Translations under genes and position numbers: made by a program
Assembly (NCBI GenBank): GCA_031213475.1
Contig: JARUPZ010000014.1
Coordinates: 8,135,491-8,199,490, forward strand
From: Nereocystis luetkeana
Taxonomy: Eukaryota; Sar; Phaeophyceae; Laminariales; Laminariaceae
DNA: 64,000 nucleotides
Direction: 5' to 3'
Shown here: one piece after another, positions 23,331 to 34,300 of the stretch
Layout: each line of letters begins with the position of its first letter
Numbering within the stretch: position 1 is the stretch's first letter
Notes under the pieces: generated by a model
Database searches by the model: none
Told to the model about the DNA's origin: nothing
The model's input: only the letters and a program-made list of their open reading frames with translations

Positions 23331-25320
23331 TGAGTATACCCCGGACGGGCTTGAGTTTCTTGTTACGCTGGCTGCGAGCGGTAGATCTTGATTGCAATCG
23401 GGTTGGTTTTCCCCTCGTGTGCTAGTGTCATACTTATGTCTCGTGTGTTGTGGTACCGTATGCGCTATAGTCAGCTGTGTGCAGATATCGAGTGTATACC
23501 CAGGCAACCAGACAATTTACTTTTTTTGTGCAGTCGTATACACGGATCTTCAACTACAGCAGGTAGCGAATGCAACAGCGAACTCCATAACACAGCAGGA
23601 GCCGAGGATGTAGCTGTCATAGCACGATCATTTTGTTTGCATGTGTATGGTGTGAAGACCCGGCGAAATACCTGGTATTCTGGCCCATCATGTGTTTTCG
23701 TTACTTTTTTCGTCGTAGTGCTGCGGGCGAACCAAGCTGCGACAACCATAATGTACTATAGACCGGTACGAGTAGCCATATCCTACAGTGACGGCGTGTT
23801 TGTGAATACTTGGTCTCTGAATGAGGCCCAAGTAGCTCCAGATGAAAGAAGCAACCGCCTAGGGCAGATACCTTGTTTTCCGTTTTCGCCAAACCAGTGA
23901 TTGTGTACATAGCAACGCGGTAGTGAGCTCTATGGTGGAGGTCTCGTCGGCAAAACTTGAATCATTTGCCGATCCATGCTTCAGCTTAGACATAATTTTT
24001 CCGATATTCTTGGCAATTTCCTAGCCACGTAGAAAATGAGTATGATACCTGCCACGCATGCAACAACAGTTGCCTCCACTGGTCCACACCACTGATGCCT
24101 TAACTACGAATAAGTTCCACCAAGGCCGTACCACACAAACCCGAAGACACGTACTACTCTATTAATAGCTTCTTATGGGCTAGAGTTACGTGATTCGTAC
24201 GCGTTCTTGCTTGTGGATCTAGACATCTGAAATGACACATGCAACTGATATTCACCAATGGTTTTCTTATTGTTCACCAATACGCAGCATTGTATTTTCA
24301 TTGGGGCGTCTGCGCAAAATAAGAGTGGTACGAGAACGAAATAAGCCTATATATTCACCCGTTACCAACGACTAAGGGTCATTCTTATCGAAGAGCTTTT
24401 TATCCAAAGTTTCGACATTTTTTTCGCGCAATTTTTCAATCCCCCAAATGTTCCTGGTTTTATTTTCTAAATATTGGAATGTTAACGAACTTGACATTTT
24501 TGGTTCTGAAGAATTTCACGAATCGCGACAGAACGCCTCCGTATATTGATATATATCTCCAATTATTTCCAAACCTGTGGAAATTATGGGAAAAAACGCT
24601 CTGGGGTAAGAATGAACCTAACCACAAGCCCTTATCAAATTGATATAGATATGCGCAACTTGTGCATGTTTGGTTAGCATATTATTGTAGAGCCGTATAT
24701 GGGTGATGATAAGCTCGGCCGCTGCATTCTGTTGGCCGAAGATCCTCCGGGCGTTTCCGTTAGACGATGCTCGCCTCGTGATTGGCCTCGGTATATGCCC
24801 GCTACCGACAATGGTGCGATTGATTCCTATGCTAAGGCGGCATGCCCCTCCTGCCTACTGCTTCAGAAGATTGTTTCTACCGCCCCTTTTGCTTCTGCTG
24901 CGCGTCGAACACCACTGCTCCTGCAGGTTTGCTGCTACTGCAAGTAAGTACGCTGCTGCTAGCCGCTGCAATTTGAACCTGCCGCGTGCACGGCTTCTGC
25001 TCCGCCCGCAAGACTCTGTGGTGCCGCTGCTGCAGATTTTGTCCAACGTTAGAGTTAAATGTTGAAATATGTTTTTAGTCTCCGATTATGATGGCGGAAG
25101 CTCTTCAATTATTAGTTATACCAACAACGTCTTCTCTGCTATTGTGGAAATATTAATGGCATGGCAGCTTTCACGCAGGTGGCCGTAGATTCCATCAACG
25201 TTTTCGAAATCAGAATTTCAACGTCAGGTATATGTCGGTTATTCTCGAACCGTCTTCGCTGTCTGTTCGAGCCTTCTGTTGCCCTTGCAGGCATTTCACC
25301 AGTGCCGTCTGCGGTCGAAA
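23331..25320. other. Unassigned region upstream of the EsV-1-7 gene
   Basis: The open frame around 23390-23900 (+) has no recognised motif. 24340-24680 is A/T-rich. 24699-25065 holds overlapping Leu/Ala-rich frames over another CTG-rich stretch. Upstream exons of the EsV-1-7 gene could be here: TTGCAG at 25285-25290 is a plausible splice acceptor 30 bp before its ATG, but the upstream ORF starting at 25161 does not join it in frame through the donor-like GTATAT at 25228. Confidence 0.4.
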
Positions 25321-26199
25321 ATGGTGCGTTGCTCGCATGGTTGCTGCATTAAAGAGGCGAGCGACAACTATACGGGCTACACGAAGAGGGCATATTGCAA
25401 ATCACATGCTGATGACGGCATGGTGGTCATTCGCAGTAGTCATTGCTCGCATGATACCTGTACGACGTCACCAAGCTACAACTTCAAAGGTATCACTCCC
25501 GCGTTGTACTGCAAACAACATTCTGAGGACGGTATGATCGACGTCCAGAAGAAACGTTGCTTAGACGACTCTTGCACGAAGCTCCCGACCTTCAACTTTC
25601 AGGGCACGAAGAAGGGTGTATACTGCAGGAAACATGCGGAAGAAACGATAGTGAACGTCCGTACCCGGCGCTGCTCGCATGGTTCCTGCACGAGGCGACT
25701 AAGTTTCAATGTCCTCGGCAGCAAGGTCGCGGCATACTGCAAGAAGCATTCCGAAGAAGGTATGGTGCACGTCCGCAACAGGCGGTGCTCGCATGGCTCG
25801 TGCATGACACAGCCGAACTTCAACGTGAAAGGCAAGAAGACAGGGATTTACTGCAAGCAACATGCTGATAAGGGCATGATTGACGTTATCAGCGTCCGTT
25901 GCGCCAATGAATTCTGCTCTATAACACCGAACTGGGGTATACCAACCAAACGTGCGCCCACCGTATGCCGTCGTCACGCGGGTGACCTAAAGAGCAGCCT
26001 CGTAATCAACTTCCAAGCGCACTGCAAGGTGGTGGGTTGTAGAAGGGCGTCACGATGGGGGCTTGAAGGCAAGCAGCCTTCGCACTGCCCAGTGCACGGC
26101 CCTCTGGAGGAGGGACTCATATGCACAGTCAGGGGGTCTCGAACAATTGGACCTTTTTCCAAACCGTCCTATCGCGCTAGGGCCAGTCGTGCCGTGTAA
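25321..26199 (+). CDS. EsV-1-7 repeat protein, seven Cys/His repeats
   Basis: A 292-residue protein, small and basic, made almost wholly of EsV-1-7 repeats of the form C-X4-C-X16-C-X2-H-X12. First cysteines of the repeats are at about residues 4, 42, 80, 118, 156, 194 and 235. Repeats 1-5 fit the pattern exactly with a 38-residue period; repeat 6 has a longer linker, and repeat 7 has X15 in place of X16. A Ser/Arg-rich tail of about 33 residues ends the protein. No signal peptide or membrane segment is seen. The regular Cys3-His set suggests metal-binding modules. The family is named from an Ectocarpus virus gene and includes the brown-algal developmental regulator IMMEDIATE UPRIGHT; the biochemical role is unsettled. 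I start at the first ATG, two codons before the first repeat; the frame is open 14 codons further up, so an upstream exon is possible. No stops or frameshifts: the only clearly intact gene of the window. Confidence 0.9.
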   Translation: MVRCSHGCCIKEASDNYTGYTKRAYCKSHADDGMVVIRSSHCSHDTCTTSPSYNFKGITPALYCKQHSEDGMIDVQKKRCLDDSCTKLPTFNFQGTKKGVYCRKHAEETIVNVRTRRCSHGSCTRRLSFNVLGSKVAAYCKKHSEEGMVHVRNRRCSHGSCMTQPNFNVKGKKTGIYCKQHADKGMIDVISVRCANEFCSITPNWGIPTKRAPTVCRRHAGDLKSSLVINFQAHCKVVGCRRASRWGLEGKQPSHCPVHGPLEEGLICTVRGSRTIGPFSKPSYRARASRAV

Positions 26200-27191
26200 A
26201 AACTACGCGTTCGGTGTATAGTATTTCAGCCGGTCGTTCGGGCAGTCTAGTAGCGCCCTCGAATGCTTCTGAAGTTGATTCTGTTACCTTCATCATGATG
26301 GCCATTTGTTTATCTGCTGAAATTAAAATGTAACAAAACTGCTGAGAGGACGTGGGTGTAGGCGCTATTGGATGCGAGTTGTCGAGTGAATGAAGAGCTG
26401 AAGTCTTTTGGCGATGAAAACGAAGCCACAAATCATAGCGGGGATGGGGGCGGAGAGCTTGCCATGTGACCCCTGATCTGAATCAGGCCTGGGATGGAGG
26501 GGGAAGAGAAGGTGAAGATCGTACTGTATAAGTAACCAAAAACAGCGCAAATCGACTTATCGTGTGGTATATATCTAGCCACTCCTTCTGGGCTAAGCTT
26601 GGAGACCAAACTCTCCACCGGTAGTTGCATTTTTTTGGCGTTGCTACTAACTTTAGAGGTCGTCATTGCGTGTTCCTATACATGGTACGACATTTTCGTG
26701 ACTGCTACAACCTTTTTTGGTGCCAGGAGGCCATCAGCTTAGAATGAGCTGGCAGCTTATTTCGACTGTAGCCCCCCCCCACTCCCCGCTCCAAAGTCGC
26801 TTATACCATTGTCGTCTGTTTGACACGATTAAACGGTTTGTCAGTGATGTAAGCGAGGACAGGACTCAACTCGAACATCTCACCCTGATTCCGGCCTGAA
26901 GAGAGAACGTTCGCCACGTGCACTACATCGGACCGGCGCTTACAAGTACGTGCGCGTTCCAGTGTAGGGGTTGATCGGGGCATTCGTGCTGATTGGCCAA
27001 GTTCAGGTGGACGAGCGTCTTTTGGAAAACAACCGACGTACGGCGAATCACATACCGTTCACTTCAGTGTCGTATCCTGTTGGAAGGCCCTGCTGCCTGT
27101 ATCGGTCGTGCGCCCGAACGATGACGGCTGGAAAGCCTCTAATCGTATTTCACAACTTTACGCTACCCAGTAGTTCGTACAGGTAGCATAC
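26200..27191. other. Unassigned region downstream of the EsV-1-7 gene
   Basis: A minus-strand frame from an ATG at 26666 (to 26433, 77 residues, beginning MTTSKVSSNAKKMQLPVESL) looks more protein-like than its surroundings and would be convergent with the EsV-1-7 gene. It has no recognised domain, so I leave it as a possible first exon. Nothing else is seen. Confidence 0.35.
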
Positions 27192-27213
27192 TACAATATA
27201 TATATATATATAT
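27192..27213. repeat. AT dinucleotide microsatellite
   Basis: A run of about ten TA units in an otherwise unremarkable stretch. Confidence 0.8.
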
Positions 27214-27534
27214 TAGTTTAACGCCTGTATACCTGTACATACTCGGTGTACAGTTTTATTTCGGATACATATTTTTCTCAGTTTGTAAAGCTGAGTGCCA
27301 GCTGCTATGATTGCAAACCTTGTTAGTCTGCCTGTCTGTCTCCGCATGGCTTATATTTTGAACACGTTCCAATGGTCGATATCGAAGGCTGTTACAGTTG
27401 ATATTCGTCCGACGTGTTCGACCCTTGCGGACCTTACATACTGAAAATACCGTACCACCATTCGAGTTTAGCAATTCCACACGTTAGAAAGGATTTAGAT
27501 AACTTTTCGGCCCGATCAGGGTCACTCAATGGCC

Positions 27535-27790
27535 ACCCCGGACAAATTTATTTCGTAAAATATATCCACGACACTGTATCATTGTACCATACCGCCAACG
27601 TACCATGCCACATACTGGTACTGTGTTTTTCCTGTACCATACCCACAATATAATATACATACAGTGTTTAGCAATAAATATCCATGACACGGTACCATCG
27701 TACGATACCGCCAACGTACCATACCACATACTGTTGTTTTCCCGTACTACACCACCAACATTACCATACCACATACGGTGCTTTCCCCCT
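27535..27790. repeat. Two-copy tandem repeat, period about 122 bp
   Basis: Matching segments around ATACCGCCAACGTACCAT occur near 27590 and 27708, each followed by CCACATACTG, with a third, shorter CATACCACATAC at about 27764. Each copy is preceded by an AAATATATCCACGACAC-like segment. Non-coding. Confidence 0.7.
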
Positions 27791-28021
27791 ATTCCCTACG
27801 TCTACCTAGGGTCTTCTGCTGCGGATATTCCAGATTTGTCTGTCTGTTTGTCTGACCGCCCTCGAAAACGCCAACCCTCGCCAAATCTAGTCCCAAACCG
27901 CCCACGACGTTGACGTGCATACCTCGCGAATCGATAGCGGACACGCATAAAAACAGTCCGGGCCGACGTTCGGGTTGAACGGAGCCCTATGTCTTGAGCT
28001 AGGTATCCCAACCCTCGCGCT

Positions 28022-28660
28022 TGTAGACAATTGCTTCTACCAGAGTCGGTACGAGAAGCGAAAAAATTCGCAAATAGTCTACAACACATCGATCGTAACT
28101 AAATTGAGATCACCTTGTAGGACCATGGGTCCCTCGGCGGCATTTACCAAGGGTGTTAATGAGGTCGTTGCTCGCAGCATGCAGACGGCCGTGCAAGGTC
28201 GCTTCTGACTGCAGGGCCTTGACCTCATGGAGTTTGTCATATATTTTGTGGCGTTTTACGGTAGGGTTGTTCCTGATGTACGGCAAATCGAAGTACTTAT
28301 CAGAGATTGACTGCGTCACTGGGAATACTACAGGAGCAGTAAGAGCAGCGTAATCGCTTGTACCAGAGTCGGTACAAGCAGCGAAATATTTCGCAAATTG
28401 GCTGCAACGCATCGATCGTAACAAAAGAGAGAGCTCCTTTTAGGATAATGGGTCGCTCAGCGGGATTGACCAATGCTCGTTTCTCGACGCTTGTAAACGG
28501 CGGTGCAAAGTCGCTTTTTGCTGCAAGGTATTGACCCCATGGGGGTTGTTATACACCAGGTATTATACTTTGGCAATGCGTTTTACGGTAAGGTCGCTTC
28601 CTAATGTACACCAAATCCAAGCATTTTTACGTGGGCAGTTCCTAAGGAACACCAAGGTCC
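28022..28660. repeat. Two-copy tandem repeat, period about 327 bp
   Basis: ACCAGAGTCGGTAC occurs near 28036 and 28363, followed in both copies by AGCGAAA, a TTCGCAAAT segment, CATCGATCGTAAC, a GGGTCSCTC-GCGG segment, and GCGTTTTACGGTA near 28251 and 28580. The copies have diverged substantially. They appear non-coding. Confidence 0.7.
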
Positions 28661-28740
28661 GTGGACAGCAGTATTCCGCCTCGAGCATTCCCCCACAGCA
28701 GCGCCAAGCAGCATCTCACAACCCATTACACGAGCCACAG

Positions 28741-29136
28741 ATGAGATTAGACGTCGTTGGTCTCGTTCCACCAGCTTTCCGTATCGTGCCTATGGCGGTT
28801 CACGACATCAACGCCGCCAAGCTCCCACCGACAGCGCCATCTCGTACAAGTATGGGGTTGACCGGCGTTTCGCTTGCTTCTACTGGGTTCTTCGGCGTAT
28901 CGCGACCGGATGACACCAGCAGCGGTACATCTGCGTTAGCTCAGCCAGATGTCGTTGCTTTGGGAAGACGCCATGCCCCGCTCGACACGACGATGTCCCA
29001 CTTGAGAGTTGCTGCTCGATTGCACAGACGTGCAGAGATGGAAGTCCACCATACTTATCAGCAGCGCCAGACAGACGCACGCGCTCAAAGGAAGGAGGCT
29101 GCGGTTGCGAGAAGGTGTGCCAAACGCTCCGTATAA
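28741..29136 (+). CDS. Hypothetical protein or terminal exon, unrecognised
   Basis: 131 residues from an ATG at 28741. The frame is open upstream to 28531 across the second copy of a tandem repeat, so either this ATG is the start or the piece is a last exon. Composition is protein-like: a Pro/Ser/Thr-rich first half and an Arg/Gln/Ala-rich basic, probably helical end (VHHTYQQRQTDARAQRKEAA). No domain recognised, no signal peptide, no membrane segment. The opposite strand also has ORFs here, which weakens the call. Confidence 0.25.
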   Translation: MRLDVVGLVPPAFRIVPMAVHDINAAKLPPTAPSRTSMGLTGVSLASTGFFGVSRPDDTSSGTSALAQPDVVALGRRHAPLDTTMSHLRVAARLHRRAEMEVHHTYQQRQTDARAQRKEAAVARRCAKRSV

Positions 29137-29619
29137 CTTTGCGACGGATTTACAGCAACCGTTACCCGTATAGCCGTAACAGTAGTGGCGACGGGTCCAT
29201 CGCAAGGCGATTCTTTTGGATTGTGCTCTTGCTCTCGTCCTATAATATTAGCTGCCGAACCTCCGAAACTTCCTTCCGTAGTCATCGCAACCCGAACGTG
29301 TGTGTTGTCATGCTTGTGATAAAATCCCTCCCTTGTTACAATACCTCCGGCAACTGGACCGTGTGCCATATTCGTTTTGACTAGTCTATTTTCCACTACC
29401 AGATTCTGCTGCTCGGGAGAGAGAGGATTGCTGATGACGCAAGGGGTGTCGTTGGGTCGGAGGCTATCCAAACCACCTGCTCACCCGGCCGTGCAGCAGT
29501 ACTACAGTACTAATAGTGCCATCACCGCTGTAACAGTATTGCAGTGGTGGTACCCACCGCTGCCACGTACGTCTAGGCTTGTCGCCTACCTTGCTAGGGG
29601 GGAGGTGTACGTATTATAT
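29137..29619. other. Left flank of the copia element, part of a local repeat family
   Basis: 29480-29580 carries GTGCAGCAGTACTACAGTAC and a following GCAGTGGTGGTA segment that resemble the CAGTGCAGCAGTAGTACATT region near 37005 and the repeats beyond the right LTR. The base run next to the left LTR (GGTGTACGTATTATAT) resembles GGTGTGCGTATATA at 36913, suggesting the copia element landed inside one of these repeats. No gene seen. Confidence 0.45.
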
Positions 29620-29904
29620 TGACTGTGCTCAAGAAACACGACGGAGATGTTCCATTTAGTATTAGGGCGTTCCACATATTGATGTGGGATGATAAGGATG
29701 AGAGATTTAGGCGGTAAATCTGCGGAAAAGCGGGAGATTTATTGTGCCTGTAATGTGGTGGATAATCACGTGGATGCGCCGCCACCTGCTGTCACTCCAC
29801 AGCACGCATATACAATATATACAAGAGGAGTTCCGTGATATTTTCTGGAGTCAACCACGCGTTCCCGTGCCAGCTGCGTCTATACATTTGGAGATCAATC
29901 AACA
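29620..29904 (+). repeat. 5' LTR of the copia element
   Basis: 285 bp, starts TGACTGTGCT, ends ATCAATCAACA; alignable over its whole length with 36183-36467 without gaps. A TATA-like ATATACAATATATACAAG lies at 29808-29825 and may be its promoter. Confidence 0.85.
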
Positions 29905-29976
29905 CACTAGTGAACCGGTGATCTTCTATTGGCAAGCGTAGCCGAGGCCAACCTAGAAAGGTAGGAACCTTCCGAC

Positions 29977-31073
29977 ATGTCTGGTTCAGATGGCATGTCC
30001 AGACAGGAAGCTAGGGTGGCCATTGAGAAGATGCTGAAGATGCAGGAGGAAATCGAGGTCCTGGAGAAGATGATAGAAGAGCTGAAGCTAGGCGCCGAGA
30101 GGAACGCGCCGCGAGAAGGAATGGAGGGGGGGGGCGGTGGGGGGGTGAGAGGAGAAGCAGCTGCGAGGGAACCAGCAGCATCGACGGTGACGACACCTGG
30201 GCTGGGGGCCCGTTCAGGCATGTCACCAAACACTCCTTTGTACCGCCCTAGCCTATCCCCGTCGAGATCCCCAAAATTCGATAATATAGAAGCCCACTTT
30301 AGTATGTGGCGCAGTGGGTCCGAAGCGTACCTGTCATCCCTAGGCTGCCTTCATGTGTTAAGCACGTCAACCCCTGTTATGGTTGGTGTCGTGAGGGTGT
30401 CGGAGGAGGAGCTAGCATCCAGGCACTCTCCTTTAGATATTAGGGATGCGCGATTAGTTTATGGATTAATGATGGAAGCGATGACTGGATACGCAAAGGC
30501 TGACTTCAGAATGCAGAAGGCAATGTCGCCAAGTGGTGCCTGGAAGGAATTAGAGGACTACTACATGCCAATGACGATAGCGGCCACCCATAGGCTAAAG
30601 AGATAGTTCGAGACCATCAGAATGGTCGAGGACAAGAACCCCGTGCTGTTTCTAGGTAGGGTGGATAAGGCAGCGGATGAGCTGGCCATGCCTGGCTGTG
30701 GTAAGAGTGTGCAAGAGGTGAACCGGCATATCGTGACGAACCTCTCCCCCTTGTGTATGATACAAAGTAAGTGCGTTCTTTCCCGCCCGTCCACCCCCCG
30801 TTCCGAGATCGATGAGATCATCCGCGATGCGTACGCAAACGATAGGGCAGATCAAGAGATGGTTTCCAAGGCGTTGGGTGTGCAGGGAGTGGGAAATTAG
30901 CATGCTTTGTACGCCGGGGGTGCGCAGCCTGCCGGTGATTGAGGTGCAGGTCCAGGAAAGGAAAGCAGGGACATGAGAGGCGGGAGGTTCAAGGGTGGGC
31001 AGCAGCCGCAGCAGCAGCAGCAGCAGCAGCAACAGTATCCGCAGCCGCCGCAGCAGCAACAGTAGCAGTATCC

Positions 31074-31106
<33 letters not shown>

Positions 31107-31310
31107 TCAGCAGCAACCGCAGCAGCAGCGGCCCCAGCAGCAGCAGCAGTATCATTAACAGCAGCAGCAGCAACAACCCCAGCAACAGCAGTACCAGCAG
31201 CAGCAGCATCGTCTCTGTCAGCATGATGGCAACCGGGGAGGAGCTTCCCTGGGAGGAATTACCGGCCCCAAATGGCGTTGGGATGCCGTGGCTGCAGGTA
31301 CCGTTGGGAT
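29977..31310 (+). pseudogene. Copia gag, interrupted
   Basis: The frame begins at an ATG at 29977. An N-terminal helix (residues about 10-45, coiled-coil-like, ending KMIEELKLG) is followed by a Gly/Ala linker and a gag segment with KFDNIEAHFSMWRSGSEAYL and later AWKELEDYYMP, in the style of copia capsid precursors. The same frame continues past in-frame stops at 30604 (TAG), 30898 (TAG) and 30940 (TGA), into RGGRFKGGQQPQ and a long poly-Gln tract that itself contains a TAG (31063) and a TAA (31156). The zinc knuckle comes after a frame change, at about 31470 in the next open frame. Gag would package element RNA; this copy cannot make it intact. Confidence 0.8.
30973..31215 (+). repeat. CAG microsatellite encoding poly-Gln in gag
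   Basis: Uninterrupted and interrupted CAG runs. Three frames give poly-Gln, poly-Ala or poly-Ser. The poly-Gln reading is in the gag frame and is punctuated by QYPQ and QYQQ, as in natural Gln-rich linkers, so I take it as the original one. Two CAG-to-stop-like changes (TAG, TAA) interrupt it. Confidence 0.85.
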
Positions 31311-31391
31311 GACTCCGGTCCCGACCCCTTCGGTACGGGTGGGGCGGTCCCGCCCATGGGTTAGGTACCTACCGAGCCACCACCAGGGACA

Positions 31392-34300
31392 ATGCCCCCT
31401 ATGCCCCCGCCGCCCGTAATGACTCCGGCAGGCTGGGGTCTCCCTCCGAGCTACACGCAACCGAGGAGCAAAGGGGTCTGCGTTCGGTGTGGCAAACACG
31501 GCCACTACGTCGCAGCTTGCCCGGTAGCCGCCCCGCAGATGAACGTCGCGGTCCCGAGTACTGCTGCCCCTCCCCCTCAGCAGATGTACTACGGAGGTGG
31601 CTGGCAGCAGGAGACGCCCTACGGCAGTGATGGGTATACCTCAGCCGGAGTTTTCCCGTCACAACAACCCTCCCCGAGCACTTTCCCTTCCCCTGGCCCA
31701 GCGAACAACGGCAGCCCTACGCCTACGTTCGACCCGCACCTCCTCACCGCGCAGTTTGCGCACCAAGGCAAGAGTATTTTTAGCGACGATTTGTTTTGGT
31801 CTAGTGGGAGGAAAGAGTGGGTAGCGGACTTGGGAGCAACCTTTCACGTAACTGGTAACCCCTTTTGCATAGGAGGCTGTTACCCCCCTCCCCCCGGTAA
31901 GAGTAGTTTGTTCGTCGGTGACATGAGGTCACTGAAGATCGAGTACTTTGGACAGATTTCGATGGTGATGCACAGCGCTCAGTGTGATGTCCGAGTGAGG
32001 CTTTTGGACGTAGCCTACGTGCCCGGTGTTCGGTTCAATCTGTTTTCACTACACGCAGTAATGCTGAAATGCCCGGTGACCCTAGATTCCCAGGGAGCTC
32101 ACTTGTTGGATGGGGAATTGCCCCTTATGCGTAAGGACGCAGGTTCGTACGTAGACTCCACGCGGACTGTAGAGACCCCGATTAATGCCGCTGTTTTGGC
32201 CCCCGAAAAAATGCGGAAGATTGATATTAACGACCTTCCCGTTTCCCTTGCCCACTCCCATGCTGACACTCTCCGTGAGACGGCACGCCAGATGGGCATT
32301 AAGGTTTTTGGGGAGTTGGTTTCGTGTGCTGGGTGTTCTGAGGCGAAGCGGAGGAGGATGGCGGTGCCGTGGACGACCGAGTGCCGCCCAGCCAGGCCTC
32401 TGGAAGGTCTGTTCGTGGATCTGTCAGGACAGCAGTTGATGTCTGCTGGCGGTGCGCAGTACATGATGATGATCATCGACGACTACTCGCGACTTGGAAC
32501 GCCGTATTTCTTGAAGCGGAAGTCCGACGTCCCGAAGGTCTTCGCTGGTTTTCTGGCCGACCACAACGCCAAGGGTGTTCCGTCGATCGTGGAGCGCCTT
32601 CGCTCGGACAACGGCACACGAGTTCACCAAGGCGGAGTTCGTGGAGTTGCTTAACCATCACGGTATCCGCCGCGAGCACACGCCCGTCGATTCTCCGAAG
32701 CATGACGGCGTGGTCGAGCAGCGGATTGCGATGAAGCTGGAGCTTGGAATGGCCTCCCTCCAGGAGGCCCCCCGCCTGTTCGGCGATGCAAGGATGCCGG
32801 CGACGCAGCCCCTTTGGGCTGAGTCCTGCGTGTACGCGAGCGACGTCATCAACATGACGGCAAGGGTGAGGGACAAGCCGGAAATGCACTCGCCGTCACC
32901 GCAAATTTTACAGAAGAGCACCGTTTTCGCGGCTGCTCCCATTTTTGGAGCCAGGTTTCCACCACATCAGGAGGAGCTTGAAGACCGAGCCGAAGGCGGA
33001 GGCTTGTTTCTACCTCAACGGCGGCAACCACCACGCAGCTGACTGCAGCAAGAAAGTGCTGGCATCTGGCCGGAGGTCGTCCTCCCGCGACGTAACTTGG
33101 GAGCACCCGAGGAAACCGTTTGTGGGGTTACTGCCTTCGGAGGAGGAGACCTCCCCGCCGCCGCCGTCGCCGTCACCACCGCCCCCGGGTACGCCCGAGC
33201 CTTTGAGAGGCCCTGACGTATGGCCCGGATTACCATCCCCATCCTCACTGCTGCCGCCGCTACCGCCGTCATCACCGCCGCTACCGCCGCCGCCGCCGCC
33301 GTCGCCACCGCCCTCGCCTTCACCGTCGCCGTCGCTGCCGCCGTCATCGTCACCGCCGCCGCCACTGACACCGTCAACCCCGCCGCCGTCGCCGCCGCCG
33401 CCGCCGCCGCCGTCGCCGTCGCCGCCGTCGCCGTCGCCGTCGCCACCGCAGCAGTCACCGCAGCCACAGCTTTCGCTGCGTGCTGCCCGGGAACTGGTTT
33501 CTTATATGCCGGACCCGGAGGATGGCGACGGACTGAGGGAGCGGATCAGGGGGGAGACTGCACGACACCAGGAGAGTGGTGGTGGCGTGCAGAAGGGGCG
33601 CATCAGGGAGACTGCACGGCACCAGGAGGGTGGTGGCGGTGTGCAGGGTGGTCGGACAATGGGGGAAGCTGGACGACACCCGGAGGAAAGGGAAGTTCTG
33701 AGGGGGCGGACAAGAGGGGAGACCGCGCGGAACCGCGAGGCTAGGGGGCACGGGCTGCTATCGCTGATGGCAGCACGGGATGGTATAGGCCGTTTACTTT
33801 TCCACCAAGCCCCACCGCGCGAGAATCCTCCCCTTCTCACGCGCCCGGCAAGCGAGCTTTAGACGCCGAACTCGTATGCTGAAGCGTGTGTAGACGAGTA
33901 TTCGACGCTCTGGAGGCAGGCGATGGACAAGGAATATCATGGGGGGACGTTTGGAGCGACATAGCAACCAGAGGGGCTCAACGTCATCTCGGCGAAATGG
34001 GTGTTCGCCTGGAAGTTTAACGAGCATGGTGATGTGGTGCGGGCGAAAGCAAGGCTGGTGGCACGAGGTTCCAAGCAGCGTGAGGGTATTGATTCCTTTG
34101 GGAATTTTGCTCCGACCCCTGCAGCGTCTTGTTTTCGTTTGTTGGGTGCCGTTGCGTGCGAGTTGGGTCTGGATTTGTGTCATTTTGATGCTGAGCAAGC
34201 GTTCGTGCAGTCGAGTTTGGATGAGGGTGTTTTCATGCGACTGCCCCCTGGCTGCGGCGAAATTTCCGGTAAGGTGGTCAGGTTGAACCGCAGTCTCTAT

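Noticed and set aside
25321..26199. Integrated algal virus suggested by the EsV-1-7 domain
   Set aside because: The domain is widespread in brown-algal genomes, and no capsid, polymerase or other viral gene is nearby.
30939..31312. Poly-Ala, poly-Ser and poly-Leu ORFs over the CAG tract
   Set aside because: Frame by-products; the poly-Gln frame is continuous with gag.
33015..33751. Ala/Thr/Val-rich ORFs on both strands
   Set aside because: Shadows of the CCG-rich linker in copia pol.
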